Assembly: GCF_000802205.1 (NCBI RefSeq)
Contig: NZ_CP012850.1
Location: 124,001-188,000 of the forward strand
Origin: Candidatus Nitrosocosmicus oleophilus
GTDB lineage: Archaea; Thermoproteota; Nitrososphaeria; Nitrososphaerales; Nitrososphaeraceae
Reading direction: 5' to 3'
DNA: 64,000 nt
The notes beneath the pieces were generated by a model. It was not told where the DNA came from and ran no database searches. It saw only the letters and a list, made by a program, of their open reading frames with translations. The translations under genes were made by a program, and so were the position numbers. This document shows positions 1 to 9,401 of this stretch, piece after piece. The stretch's first letter is position 1; every line of letters starts with the position of its first letter.

Positions 1-17
1 CTAAATCACTTAGTGTT

Positions 18-72
18 ATTAACTATAATAAGGTAAGTATATAAACTGGTAAGTGATTAACTTGTAAGTAGA
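18..72 (+). promoter_or_regulatory. Promoter and operator-like repeats of the HxlR gene
   Basis: A block at 18-40 (starting ATTAACTATAATAAGG) is the reverse complement, with one mismatch in 23, of 991-1013 upstream of the MFS gene. GGTAAGT-type half sites recur at about 32-38 and 48-54, with TGTAAGT at about 63-69. Shared operators upstream of regulator and exporter suggest binding by the HxlR protein itself. The arrangement is seen; the binding is inferred. Confidence 0.6.
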
Positions 73-87
73 TAGAGGATTGTTAAG

Positions 88-543
88 TTGGTAGAACTCA
101 AAACCTCAGAGCAATATCAAGAAAAGAAAGAAAATGCAAATCATAAAAAGCTAATAGAGGATATGGAATGCAAATGTTGTCCTGTATTTAATACCTTTAA
201 TATAATTGGTAAAAAATTTTCTCTCTTAATATTACGCAATATGCTTTATGATAAACAAAAACGATTTAACGAATTTTTGAATTCTATAGAGGAGATCAAC
301 CCAAAAACCTTGTCAATAAGGCTAAAAGAAATGGAAAAAGATGGTCTTATTAAACGTCATGTATACAACGAAACTCCAATTAGAATAGAATACTATCTTA
401 CTCAAAAAGGTAAAGAACTACAACCAATAATGGAACAGATGGCGTTGTTTTCGCTCAAATACTGTTGCGATCAAATATTTGACAACCCCGATCCTATTAA
501 AATTGAAAAGATAACCGCCAAATCTATAAGAAAGTATTTGTAA
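88..543 (+). CDS. HxlR-family winged-helix transcriptional regulator
   Basis: DNA-binding regulator of the HxlR/YodB/HypR type. The core begins at the Cys-rich stretch MECKCCPVF (about residue 26), which matches the conserved N-terminal Cys-Pro-Val of the family. The winged helix follows: KKFSLLILRNML, then KTLSIRLKEMEKDGLI as recognition helix, then the IEYYLTQKG wing. The start shown is TTG at 88; an in-frame ATG at about 163 would give a shorter but complete HxlR domain. Several HxlR proteins sense thiol stress or electrophiles through the N-terminal Cys; the Cys cluster here allows this but does not prove it. The MFS exporter 490 bp downstream carries the same operator-like element and is the likely target. 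Confidence 0.88.
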   Translation: MVELKTSEQYQEKKENANHKKLIEDMECKCCPVFNTFNIIGKKFSLLILRNMLYDKQKRFNEFLNSIEEINPKTLSIRLKEMEKDGLIKRHVYNETPIRIEYYLTQKGKELQPIMEQMALFSLKYCCDQIFDNPDPIKIEKITAKSIRKYL

Positions 544-956
544 ATTAACAAACCTTTTGTATTTGATTTGGAATCGTTATATCTAGATTCTAATTTGAAA
601 AGCTTATAGAAAGAGAAAAACAGAAATTATTGGCAGAATTAATAATTAGATTACTAACTATTTTCCTAAAAGATATTATATATTACATGTTTTATTTACT
701 TTCTTAGGCCCCCGTATAGCCCATCAATAAGAAGCAACAATTAAAATGAATACCTATATATTTTATTTTGGTATCTCGATTTGGTATATTTTAATAAATT
801 ATTCGGAAGTTAAAAAGAATAACTTGGGATGATAATATTTATTCATTTCGTATGACTGAGTCAAAACAATTATCCCTCTGTAATCATTACTTCGTATAGA
901 ATCTATAGGTCAACTTTTTATATCCCTTCCTAATAACTATATAATCTCACAATTTC
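544..956. other. Gene-free spacer between regulator and exporter
   Basis: AT-rich, with no ORF of convincing composition on either strand and no RNA-like GC-rich stretch. Confidence 0.5.
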
Positions 957-1026
957 TATCTACTTACCAAATCGTCACCTACTATTTTAAATACTTACTT
1001 TATTATAGTTAATGAGATAAGGTAAG
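957..1026 (+). promoter_or_regulatory. Operator-like region of the MFS exporter
   Basis: Contains CTACTTACC at about 960-968, the 23-bp element at 991-1013 (inverted relative to its copy at 18-40), and AGGTAAGT just before the start. The same half site in both orientations fits a dimeric winged-helix repressor or activator. Confidence 0.55.
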
Positions 1027-1031
1027 TTGAT

Positions 1032-2522
1032 ATGATCAAAGATAAGAGTGAAAAAAATAATATGATTAACCCAACGACGGTTGTTAGTCGCCATGCGTGG
1101 TTAACTTTAGCAATTCTTAGTAGTACCCTATTAACAGTTTTTTTCTCAGAAACCATGCTTCTTCCAGCAATACCAGAAATAATAGACGATTTGAATATAT
1201 CTTTTGGAACTGCTGCATGGATATTCAGTGCATACTTAATTGTAGCTGCAGTAATGACCCCAGTTGCTGGCAGACTATCAGATCTTTATGGGAAAAGGAA
1301 AGTGTTACTATCATTACTTGTAATATATGTAATAGGACTCGCTGCTGGCGGATTTGCAGATAACATAACATTTCTACTTATTAGTCGCATTATTCAAGGG
1401 TTTGGGCTAGCAGCTGTCCCAGCAGCATTTAGTCTTCTTCGAGATACATTTCCGCCTGCGAAATTATCTATTGCTGTAGGAGTCTTTGGTTCTGCATACT
1501 CAGCTGGTTCAGTAGTTGGACTATTAGTTGGAGCTAGCATTATCCAAGCCTTAGGTTGGCATGCTACTTTTCTGGCCATAATACCTTTTTCCGTATTGGT
1601 AACATTATTGATTGCCAAATTTGTAAAGGAATATGAAGCACCAAAGCGATCTAACGGTTCAAAGATACAAATGGAGATATCAGAGAAGAAGAAAAAGTCA
1701 TTATCTATGGATATTAAAGGTATAGTAGCTCTTTCGGTTACAATATCTTCATTTCTCATTGCACTTACAGTTATTCAAATCGGTGTAAACAATGAAAATG
1801 TATTACAAATTGCTGGAGCATTCATAATATCTGCAATTGCATTATCCATCTTTGTTATCATAGAAAGAAGGGCAAAACCTCCATTTGTTAACTTGAGACT
1901 GTTACGAGATAAAATCCTTCTACCTTCATTTATCTTACTAATAGCTACAGGAATCTCAATGTTCATGATTTATCCCACAATAGTCCAGTTAGTGAGGAGT
2001 CCAGCTCCATTAGGTTTCGGAGGTGATTCGATAGACGCTGCAAACGTTCAACTACCCTTCATGATCAGTTTCTTGGTGTTTGCAAGTATCACTCCATTTT
2101 TTATAAATAAGATTGGCAGTATAAAGCCAATAATAATTGGTGGAATCATTAGCCTACTTGGAACATTTGGATTACTAATGTTCCATGCTACCGAGTTCAT
2201 AGTTTCTGTAGACTTGGCCATAATCGCCATAGGTCTATCACTTACAATGACTACAACTTGGAATATAATAGTGTCCTCCTCTCCAAAAGAATTTACTGGG
2301 ATATCTGTAGGAATTGGTGCACTATTGTTATTCATAGGAATGGCAATAGGTCCTGCTCTGGCTGGAGTATACATGGCTGATCATGAGAATATTGGAACCT
2401 TAGTATCATATCCATCAGCTCACTCATATGATCTGGTTTTTTCAACCACTGTATTACTGTCGGCAGTATCCCTTGGATTTGGGCTTATACTAAGAAGAAA
2501 GACGATATATACTGTGGTTTAA
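1032..2522 (+). CDS. MFS drug/proton antiporter, DHA2 (14-TM, EmrB/QacA type)
   Basis: Membrane exporter of 496 residues, typical for 14-TM DHA2 transporters. The first helix is followed by ETMLLPAIPEI. The MFS loop 2-3 motif is clear (GRLSDLYGKRK, about residues 80-90), and a Gly/Ser-rich motif C-like stretch follows (GSAYSAGSVVGLLVG). Hydrophobic segments run to the C-terminus, ending LRRKTIYTVV. The start at 1032 has GGTAAGTTGAT before it; an in-frame ATG at about 1062 is an alternative. It probably exports toxic organic compounds, with the HxlR gene as regulator. Substrate cannot be read from sequence. Confidence 0.88.
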   Translation: MIKDKSEKNNMINPTTVVSRHAWLTLAILSSTLLTVFFSETMLLPAIPEIIDDLNISFGTAAWIFSAYLIVAAVMTPVAGRLSDLYGKRKVLLSLLVIYVIGLAAGGFADNITFLLISRIIQGFGLAAVPAAFSLLRDTFPPAKLSIAVGVFGSAYSAGSVVGLLVGASIIQALGWHATFLAIIPFSVLVTLLIAKFVKEYEAPKRSNGSKIQMEISEKKKKSLSMDIKGIVALSVTISSFLIALTVIQIGVNNENVLQIAGAFIISAIALSIFVIIERRAKPPFVNLRLLRDKILLPSFILLIATGISMFMIYPTIVQLVRSPAPLGFGGDSIDAANVQLPFMISFLVFASITPFFINKIGSIKPIIIGGIISLLGTFGLLMFHATEFIVSVDLAIIAIGLSLTMTTTWNIIVSSSPKEFTGISVGIGALLLFIGMAIGPALAGVYMADHENIGTLVSYPSAHSYDLVFSTTVLLSAVSLGFGLILRRKTIYTVV

Positions 2523-2828
2523 GCACCGATACCAAGATCACAACCCCAATTTTTTTAGAAACATCTTAAAACATAATAACAAGACTGTTATTGTTTTCAT
2601 GTCGTGAGATTAAGTGTCCTTAGACAGCGGAGTTCTATGAATTAGATACTATAATATCCCATTCCACAATACAACATAATTCAGTTTTTAGTCATCATAC
2701 CAACCTAAAGGTTTCTTCATCATACTATTCATAAGAACTATCTTATCTTGCGAATCGATAAGGAAATAACCATAAAGGATTTGGTGGATTGATTATAGAC
2801 AATAACAAAATTAAGGTGGTCAATGTTC
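2523..2828. other. Spacer between convergent genes
   Basis: 306 bp between the MFS gene (+) and the 259-aa gene (-). No gene and no clear terminator hairpin seen. Confidence 0.4.
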
Positions 2829-3608
2829 TTATTTACGAGGTATCATCCTAAATCGTTTGAGGAATTTTTCATCTCCTTTGGTTCTTATAATAAACTGCTC
2901 TCTATGTAATTTTAGTGGTCGGTCCTCAGGTTTTGTCAATTCAATTCTTATTCTTGATAGAGTATTAATTCTAAAAATCAATCCTTGCGATGGATCGATG
3001 TTTATTTTGTTTGGGACAATTTCTTTGGTATTGCTTTCTATATTAATTGGTATAAGGATTTTCTTCATCTTCCCAAGTTCTGGATAGTTTATAACTAATT
3101 CTGCCTTAGCACCATTTAGGGTATTTGTTATCAAATAAGTACCGGGTCTAATTACCATCGCAGAGAAAATCACTCCATCCTTTAGTTCTTTGCTATCAAA
3201 TGTTTTTATTTGTGATCCCTTTTCGAAGCGATAAATCTCTATCGAATAACCACCGGCGCCTGTAGAGACATAAAAAACCGCATAGTCCCCTTTTCTTAGT
3301 GTATAAGTGCTCATAATATTGCTTAAATCGATGTTTATCTGATTAGAAGTATCACTTACTTGCTTATTTACATCAGTGAGTTGAGAGGTCTCCTTAGAAT
3401 TTATCGTAGATAAAGACGATAACCTACTAGATGGTCTTTCATCAAGAACATTTAATTTAAATCTGCTAACTATACCTGAACCTTTCATTATTATACCCTG
3501 ATATTCTCCAGGATCTGTAAATTTACAAACAAGGGTAGAATGTGGTGTGAGGGACCCACTATCGATAGTGGTTTGACTAAACAAAAATCGGTTTATTTTA
3601 ATGTTCAT
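2829..3608 (-). CDS. Hypothetical protein, second gene of a two-gene operon
   Basis: 259 residues, family not recognised. The protein looks beta-rich with no TM helix or signal peptide. A Ser/Thr/Asn-rich linker (about residues 55-95) separates an N-terminal part (HSTLVCKFTDPGEYQGIIMKG) from a middle part (RKGDYAVFYVSTGAGGYSIEIYRFE, VIRPGTYLITNTLNGAKAELVI). The stop of the 609-aa gene is 2 bp from this start, so the two are very likely co-transcribed and may form a complex. The C-terminus is basic (KFLKRFRMIPRK). Confidence 0.6.
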   Translation of the reverse strand: MNIKINRFLFSQTTIDSGSLTPHSTLVCKFTDPGEYQGIIMKGSGIVSRFKLNVLDERPSSRLSSLSTINSKETSQLTDVNKQVSDTSNQINIDLSNIMSTYTLRKGDYAVFYVSTGAGGYSIEIYRFEKGSQIKTFDSKELKDGVIFSAMVIRPGTYLITNTLNGAKAELVINYPELGKMKKILIPINIESNTKEIVPNKINIDPSQGLIFRINTLSRIRIELTKPEDRPLKLHREQFIIRTKGDEKFLKRFRMIPRK

Positions 3609-3610
3609 AT

Positions 3611-5440
3611 CTAATTACCCACATCCCCTTCAAGGATCAACTCATTACCATTACCATCGATCCGAACATCCAAAAATTCAATTGGTAACTTTACTGGAAT
3701 TAAAGGTATGGCAGAATTTCCCTCAAGAACTTCCAAGGGATCCTTGAGTTCCAGAATCGTAAGCGCTATGAATTGAGCCAGCTTATCAATCAAATCCTGG
3801 AATAGACCAACATTACTAATCAAACTTAAAATAAATTCACCCACATCGTCTCCAATATCTAGAATGTTTCGGATTATTCCTTCTATTCCACCAAGCACGG
3901 TATCTATAAAAGATATAGCCCAATCAGGGAGTCCCAAAGAACTAAGAAGACTGACAATTGCATTTGTAATCAGATTATGAAATAAATCTCCAATTGTGTC
4001 TGCTACGTCAATTATATCCAAGTCGATTGGAAGCGTAGGGACTAAGGTAAGTTGCCATCTGTTTGGAATTCCAGAGCCAACTCCATAAAACACCTTTGGA
4101 ATTACACTCAAAGTAATTTCAGATGTTATTAGTCCACCCAAGTTCAAGGGTAAAGAAATATCAGGTGATGCTTCAAAAAGATCAATTGACGGAGCACGAA
4201 TCAAACATCCACCAAATGGATTTGGAACGAGGCAAAAGCCACCAATAGTTTGTGTTGGAATATCTATGCCTATGTTAAGCTGCAATGTGTCCCATTTCAC
4301 GTCTAATTCACTTATTAGAATAGAACCATTATTCCGCAGATCGATTGTGCCATTCTCTAAATGAGCCGAAACTGTATAACCTACTGAGAATATACCAGAG
4401 CCGCCCGTGTCTGATACTGAAAATTTAAATCCTTCAAGAAGGGCACCATATATTTTTTTAAATGTAGTTTCGGATATAGCAGCGGTTAGATCAAAGGTGC
4501 CTGTTCTTGATCGCGGCCTCACTGTTCTTGTTATTGTTCCACTGCCGCCACTACCGCCACTGCCGCCACTGCCGCCACTACCGCCACTACCGCCACTACC
4601 GCCACCATTTGGTGAGAATACGATATCCAAGTCCAAATTGTCTAAATTGATAAATGTTTTTAATTGATCATCTTCGATTGCAGGATTACTAGGAACGGTC
4701 GTAGTTCCTGAAAGCTGCAAATTTCCTGATACTTGGAAGTTACCATTGGATGGAGGAATAGTAATTATCCCAAATGTCAATTTGGAAATAATCTCAGCAA
4801 CATGGGGAAAAATTCCATGATTAAGTACAGATTTTGCATAACATTCGATTGCATTTTCCAATCCTTGGGGTTTTAAATCCACTATCTCTATCCCATCAAT
4901 TTTGAGCCCTATTTTTTGGTTTTCTGCTAATCCAGAGATTTTGCATCCACCTATAGCATACAAATCTAGACAAAAACATTCTAGTTTGGAAGTAGACGGT
5001 CTGGTATTTGGAGGCCTTCTAAGAACAGGCAAGTCCCCGAGACAATCCAAGCCGGCACAAACTTTGAAATGAGTAGCCAAACGTTGATTTGCCAATGGGA
5101 CAAGTTCTGAAGGTAAAGGAAATACATTCCCTTCATGGAAATCTATTTCAGCTTTAGAAAGTTGAATTGCAAAATTTATTGCCAAATTGTTTGAACTAGA
5201 TTGGCTTAATGGTAGACCAATGACAGGAATTGGTTCTAGTATTGTTAAAAGAGGATTCTGTTGTCTGTTTACTTCTTGCACAGCTATAATTTTTTCACAC
5301 AATAGATTTGGATTTGATGCTAAAAAGGAAGTACCAAAATTAAAAAGAGACGGGCGCTGTTGCATAAGATGTTTAACCACTCTATTAATTCCTGCATCAT
5401 GAAGAGCTGCATAAATATCACATTTTTCTGTAAGACTCAA
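3611..5440 (-). CDS. Large hypothetical protein with Gly-Gly-Ser linker
   Basis: 609 residues, family not recognised. Residues about 1-270 form an N-terminal region with several Cys (VCAGLDCLG, LECFCLDLYAIGGCK). A run of GGS repeats (about residues 278-300) is a flexible linker. The C-terminal half is rich in beta and amphipathic hydrophobic stretches and ends in SAIPLIPVKLPIEFLDVRID. No signal peptide or TM helix is evident. The alternation of hydrophobic strands faintly recalls TULIP/BPI-type lipid-binding proteins, but this is only an impression. A TATA-like ATATAC lies about 22-26 bp upstream of the start, which fits a leaderless archaeal mRNA. It shares an operon with the 259-aa gene. 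Confidence 0.6.
   Translation of the reverse strand: MSLTEKCDIYAALHDAGINRVVKHLMQQRPSLFNFGTSFLASNPNLLCEKIIAVQEVNRQQNPLLTILEPIPVIGLPLSQSSSNNLAINFAIQLSKAEIDFHEGNVFPLPSELVPLANQRLATHFKVCAGLDCLGDLPVLRRPPNTRPSTSKLECFCLDLYAIGGCKISGLAENQKIGLKIDGIEIVDLKPQGLENAIECYAKSVLNHGIFPHVAEIISKLTFGIITIPPSNGNFQVSGNLQLSGTTTVPSNPAIEDDQLKTFINLDNLDLDIVFSPNGGGSGGSGGSGGSGGSGGSGGSGTITRTVRPRSRTGTFDLTAAISETTFKKIYGALLEGFKFSVSDTGGSGIFSVGYTVSAHLENGTIDLRNNGSILISELDVKWDTLQLNIGIDIPTQTIGGFCLVPNPFGGCLIRAPSIDLFEASPDISLPLNLGGLITSEITLSVIPKVFYGVGSGIPNRWQLTLVPTLPIDLDIIDVADTIGDLFHNLITNAIVSLLSSLGLPDWAISFIDTVLGGIEGIIRNILDIGDDVGEFILSLISNVGLFQDLIDKLAQFIALTILELKDPLEVLEGNSAIPLIPVKLPIEFLDVRIDGNGNELILEGDVGN
4541..4605 (-). repeat. 9-bp microsatellite coding the GGS linker
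   Basis: About seven units of ACTRCCGCC (plus strand), differing only at one third-codon-type position. GC content is far above the surroundings. It encodes the Gly-Gly-Ser run and is expected to vary in length between strains. Confidence 0.8.
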
Positions 5441-5569
5441 TAAATCCTACAACGTAAAGATATACTTATCTTTTGCTTTAGGATTAGTCGGGAATAAGAT
5501 TTGATAATTTCAGATAAGATCTTTTGTCGAGATGTTAGCACAACATTGTAATTAATTCCAAGTGTAAGG

Positions 5570-6625
5570 CTAATTTGAGACTTCTTTTATAGCCTTGACA
5601 AAACTATCAAAGTTATTATTCAACGATATTTTGTTATCAACTGTTTTAGCCAAATTAAATGCTGGGTGTCCATTATCCAATATGTAGGACCACTGCCAAA
5701 ACATTACGCCATGCGGTAAAAACTTCTTGAATGTTTTCAAATATTTGCTATGCTGGCTTGAGCTTATTTCGATTCCATCTCCAGTACCTGAGTTATACTC
5801 ACCAGCTATGAAGGTATCAATTTTCATTAGTTTTACTATTAATCTAAAATACAACATTACTATGTAGTATGGAGGATATGGATGAATATCAAACATGATT
5901 TTATTTCCCACAGCAAGGGAGGGCTTAATTCTAGCCTGTGTCCAAGGAAAATTAAATGCACTGAGACGGCCAGCATAAGTATAACAAAATAGCAGGATCT
6001 TGTCTGTTATTTCGGCAACCTTATTTAACAAATGGTCATAATACCTTGAAACCTTTTTAAAATCACCGTGCCTAAATACCTGAGGTTCATTTAAAAGTTC
6101 AAATGCGATAGTTGATGTTTTGTTATTTACCGTCTCAATTACTTGCTGAAAGTATTCTATCTGTAAATTCCATCCATCCCTTCCATCCAAAGACTTTATC
6201 GTTTTATCCCACCAATTATTCCAAAATTTTTCTACATCTTCTCTAGACGGGGGTTTAAAGGAATTAGGTTTAGACGAGTTGTTTTGATATAGCTGAGATA
6301 CAATAGAATTTGGAAAACCTATTCCATATCCAAGAAACGAAGAGCATTCCCATTGGTGGTTATCATATAAACACGATACATTGCTATTATCAGCCTCATC
6401 TGAAATAAGATTTAGTTCTTGAATAAAACCTTCTGGATCTTTTTCATAAGACTCCCAATAAACAGGAATTCTTACAATATCTATACCATGCTCCTGGAAA
6501 ATTTTGAAGGAATCTTGTATATATCGTTGTGGGGGTATGAGTTTTGAACGATTTTGATAATCAGAGATCTTGAATCCGTCAAAATTAACTCCAATTTTCA
6601 TTGTTTGTCTAACCCCCATTGACAT
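5570..6625 (-). CDS. Glycoside hydrolase family 5 (cellulase-like) enzyme
   Basis: Retaining beta-glycosidase with a TIM-barrel fold. All expected GH5 landmarks are visible: Arg52 (IDIVRIPVYW), His90 in YDNHQW, acid/base Glu180 in FELLNEPQ, His248/Tyr250 in FDIHPYPP, nucleophile Glu276 in IAGEYNSG and a C-terminal Trp (MFWQWSYIL). Length (351 aa) suits a single catalytic domain. No signal peptide is seen, so it may be cytosolic. Start could be the first ATG or the later one giving MKIGVNFDG. TATA-like TTTATAATT lies just upstream. The substrate (glucan, mannan or an endogenous glycan) is not deducible. It is unexpected in an autotrophic lineage and may have been acquired by transfer. Confidence 0.85.
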   Translation of the reverse strand: MSMGVRQTMKIGVNFDGFKISDYQNRSKLIPPQRYIQDSFKIFQEHGIDIVRIPVYWESYEKDPEGFIQELNLISDEADNSNVSCLYDNHQWECSSFLGYGIGFPNSIVSQLYQNNSSKPNSFKPPSREDVEKFWNNWWDKTIKSLDGRDGWNLQIEYFQQVIETVNNKTSTIAFELLNEPQVFRHGDFKKVSRYYDHLLNKVAEITDKILLFCYTYAGRLSAFNFPWTQARIKPSLAVGNKIMFDIHPYPPYYIVMLYFRLIVKLMKIDTFIAGEYNSGTGDGIEISSSQHSKYLKTFKKFLPHGVMFWQWSYILDNGHPAFNLAKTVDNKISLNNNFDSFVKAIKEVSN

Positions 6626-6985
6626 TAATTATAAACATTTTTAGCTTCCAACTAGGATATCGATTACCAGACAAACTAGAGTTTAGGAGTCAATTGATGT
6701 GACTTTACTGATATCACTAAATGATGATTACGAACAATGTCTAGTTGATAACTTATTGACAATAGTTCTAATCTATTAGGATTATGTTCTCTGTGGTGGT
6801 TGGGTTCTAATACAAATATGGACTTCAATTCAAACAGAGTGGGAAGGGTTAGACTAGATGGAAAAGTACATCCTTGGCTATTATTGCAATTCTAGTTTAT
6901 CTCGCAAGTTATCTGGTACAAGATTATTGGAAAAAAGAATCAATATGCTACATAAGAACGACTCTATATGTCTGCATTACAACAT
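6626..6985. other. Spacer holding a copy of the dispersed motif
   Basis: Between the GH5 gene and the polymer-forming protein, both on the minus strand. It contains the intergenic motif copy at 6779-6821. Short plus-strand ORFs here overlap the neighbouring real gene antisense and lack support. Confidence 0.45.
6779..6821 (+). repeat. Dispersed intergenic motif, copy 1
   Basis: Begins GGATTATGTTCTCTG and ends GGGTTCTAATACAAATATGG. Matches the copies near 10.36, 36.3, 39.2, 43.6, 45.5, 47.7, 57.3 and 59.46 kb. Confidence 0.45.
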
Positions 6986-8116
6986 TCATATGCTTACCTT
7001 TTCACCAGAAACGGGAGACCGACTTTTGCGAACTGCGTAGTAAATCGCTCCAAATCCCATACTAGTTACGATCACCTGGACTATTTGACCAAAGTAGGGA
7101 ATGGGAACTGCGTACAAAAGATTAAGTATGACAAATCCAATCAAAAAAGAAGAAATATTGTGGAGATCTCCTGACGACTTTCGTCCCAATAACTCGAGGA
7201 TTTTTTTTCCGATAACAAATGATATCACCAAAGATGAGAGGATTAATCCAATAAGAAGAACTAATAAACCAAATACCGATACTGGCATCCCTACCACAGT
7301 GATTGCCGATAGTACTATTACAACCACGAACAATATGATTAAGAGAAATCCCACCACCGTGTTTTTTATTATAGATTTTTTCATAACCAATCGAACTGAA
7401 TCAAACTGTTTAGGTAGTAACTTGACAAGTATAATACCTAAGATACCAAATCCTATAACAAACAAAATACCAAAAAGACTAAGCCAACCCTCTATATCCG
7501 GCATCATTGAGTCCTGGCTTCTTATCTCTAGGTCTCCGACAGTGCCATTGTTTTGGAAGTCATCAGTCATTGCTACCAGTTGTCCTGATATGTTGCCCTC
7601 GTTGTTAATAGATCCACCTGCAACATATGCGTCTTTATTTACCACAGAGGTAGGTTCGAAATGTACGCTGTTAGCTGCTAATATCACATTTGTTGATTCT
7701 CCCCCTAAATCTATTATATTACCAGCAGCCACGATTTTTCCTGAAACATCTGCATTTACCGTTACTTGTCTTCCGGCTAAAAGAAGGTCACCCTCTATTG
7801 GTGCATTGACATCAATAGTATTGGCAAATATTATCGCTCCTCTGACAGGGGCGTCGACATATACTGTTTCTCCAAAGATTATCACTTCATCTTGTACAGG
7901 TTCTTGGATTGAAATCTGATTTCCCGAAATAACTTGAAAAGCAAAGGCGTTATCTGGAATAACTAGTGGTACTAGAACTATAGATGCCATACATAAGATG
8001 AAAAAATACTTTATTCTAGCGGTCATGTCATTTTGAAACACCTTATGAGATAACCAGTTCTGAGTCAAATTCAAATTCATAGAATAAACACATTTCATAT
8101 TTTCCATTCTATTCAC
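6986..8116 (-). CDS. Polymer-forming (bactofilin-like) membrane protein
   Basis: A signal-like hydrophobic segment (about residues 35-58, KYFFILCMASIVLVPLVIP, ending AFA) is followed by a repetitive beta-solenoid region (about 60-195) with alternating short strands (VIIFGETVYVDAPVRGAII, GDLLLAGRQVTVNADVSG). This is the pattern of polymer-forming/bactofilin-like domains. Four or five TM helices follow (about 205-360). Such proteins are thought to form surface or membrane-associated polymers. An internal ATG at 8026 would place the signal peptide at the extreme N-terminus; a TATA-like TATTAATAAAA near 8120-8130 favours the longer transcript. The exact start is uncertain. Confidence 0.75.
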   Translation of the reverse strand: MNRMENMKCVYSMNLNLTQNWLSHKVFQNDMTARIKYFFILCMASIVLVPLVIPDNAFAFQVISGNQISIQEPVQDEVIIFGETVYVDAPVRGAIIFANTIDVNAPIEGDLLLAGRQVTVNADVSGKIVAAGNIIDLGGESTNVILAANSVHFEPTSVVNKDAYVAGGSINNEGNISGQLVAMTDDFQNNGTVGDLEIRSQDSMMPDIEGWLSLFGILFVIGFGILGIILVKLLPKQFDSVRLVMKKSIIKNTVVGFLLIILFVVVIVLSAITVVGMPVSVFGLLVLLIGLILSSLVISFVIGKKILELLGRKSSGDLHNISSFLIGFVILNLLYAVPIPYFGQIVQVIVTSMGFGAIYYAVRKSRSPVSGEKVSI

Positions 8117-8348
8117 ATTTTATTAATACTTTAATTTAAGCAAGCAAGAATGTGGCCTAATGCTCATTTAATATATACAGAGGATAGTTTGGGATGCATT
8201 AACTAACAAACTGCAAGTCAAATGAGAATAAAGTAGTTAAGTAGCATTATGGACAGGTAAATTGACACTATCACAAATGCTGATCTTATTGAAGGATATT
8301 AAATCGAGTTTTTTAATCTCTTTTTATTATATACCCAAGGTTTTCCAT

Positions 8349-9299
8349 CTAGGTAATTACATTAGAAATTTCTTTAGCCCAAGGACTTTTATCAGAAAGT
8401 TTTCTCTCAATTTCTTTTATTATTACCTCTTTGTGGTATTCTATACTAATGGGAATAAAGACATCTGTCTTTCTAACACCAGGATAAGATTCTATTCTTT
8501 TGACATTTGCGTCTAAAGCAAATACATCTTTGCTAAAATAGAGCCAATAAACAACATCTTGCTGACTGAGCATAGGAGAGTAGATACAAAAAGAATCCTT
8601 AAGATCTTCATAACTTCTTTCAAGTACCTTTGCATAGGAACCTTTTTCGATATATGTTGAGACAACAGACACGATATATCCTCGTATAGCAGTAAAGTTA
8701 AATTGTAAAGTGAAATCAAGTACATGGTTTTCGATCATCTTATCGAGCCTTCTAGCGACTGTTTTTGATGACATGGAAATTTTTTCGGAAATATCTGAGA
8801 TCTCCATCCTAGGATTGTCCAAGAGACATTTAATTATTCTAAAGTCAATAAAAGTAGGATGCTCTTTAACATCCGGAAATACAGAGGTTTGGTTTTGTAG
8901 CAAAATATCTGGACCAATCATATCGACGAGTAATTTAATTTTCTCTTCGGCCTCTTTTTTGATGGCGAATTTGAAGGTGGAAATACCACCAAGAACATGT
9001 CCCGTATAAAGTATATCTCCTAACAAGCTAAGAATGCGTTTGGTGTGGTCTTGGTCGGCAGCTTTACTATTCATCCTTATCACTAATAGGCAAAACTTGC
9101 TATAACCGAGCACCAGTGGATTCACCTTGACAATAAAACTATCTATTACTCCGCAAGCTTGCATTTTCTTAACTCTAGCCTTTACACTTTTTGACGTCAA
9201 GCCTACCTCATTGCCCAATCCATTGTAAGACATCCTACAGTTTTTTGATAATGACTGGAGTATCTTTCCATCTAATTCGTCCAATGTAGTTGTTGTCAA
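8349..9299 (-). CDS. Lrp/AsnC-type regulator with two winged-helix domains
   Basis: 316 residues, twice the usual Lrp length. The first wHTH is at about residues 5-60 (LDELDGKILQSLSKNCRMSY then LTSKSVKARVKKMQ), followed by an RAM-like alpha/beta stretch. The second wHTH is at about 150-205 (IKCLLDNPRMEISDISEKIS, then SSKTVARRLDKM), with a second ligand-like region. Tandem Lrp proteins are common in ammonia-oxidising archaea. Divergent from the SDR gene, it may control both itself and that gene. Effector unknown. Confidence 0.82.
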   Translation of the reverse strand: MTTTTLDELDGKILQSLSKNCRMSYNGLGNEVGLTSKSVKARVKKMQACGVIDSFIVKVNPLVLGYSKFCLLVIRMNSKAADQDHTKRILSLLGDILYTGHVLGGISTFKFAIKKEAEEKIKLLVDMIGPDILLQNQTSVFPDVKEHPTFIDFRIIKCLLDNPRMEISDISEKISMSSKTVARRLDKMIENHVLDFTLQFNFTAIRGYIVSVVSTYIEKGSYAKVLERSYEDLKDSFCIYSPMLSQQDVVYWLYFSKDVFALDANVKRIESYPGVRKTDVFIPISIEYHKEVIIKEIERKLSDKSPWAKEISNVIT

Positions 9300-9401
9300 T
9301 ACCTTATAATACTAATATCAGACATGAATAAAAGATTAACTTCCTATATTGGGATCAATACTACCACCAAGGATAAGAATAGGAACAGCATAATATTTGC
9401 C

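Noticed and set aside
7101-7919. 272-codon plus-strand frame opposite the polymer-forming protein
   Set aside because: Antisense shadow of a gene with clear signal peptide, solenoid and TM segments.
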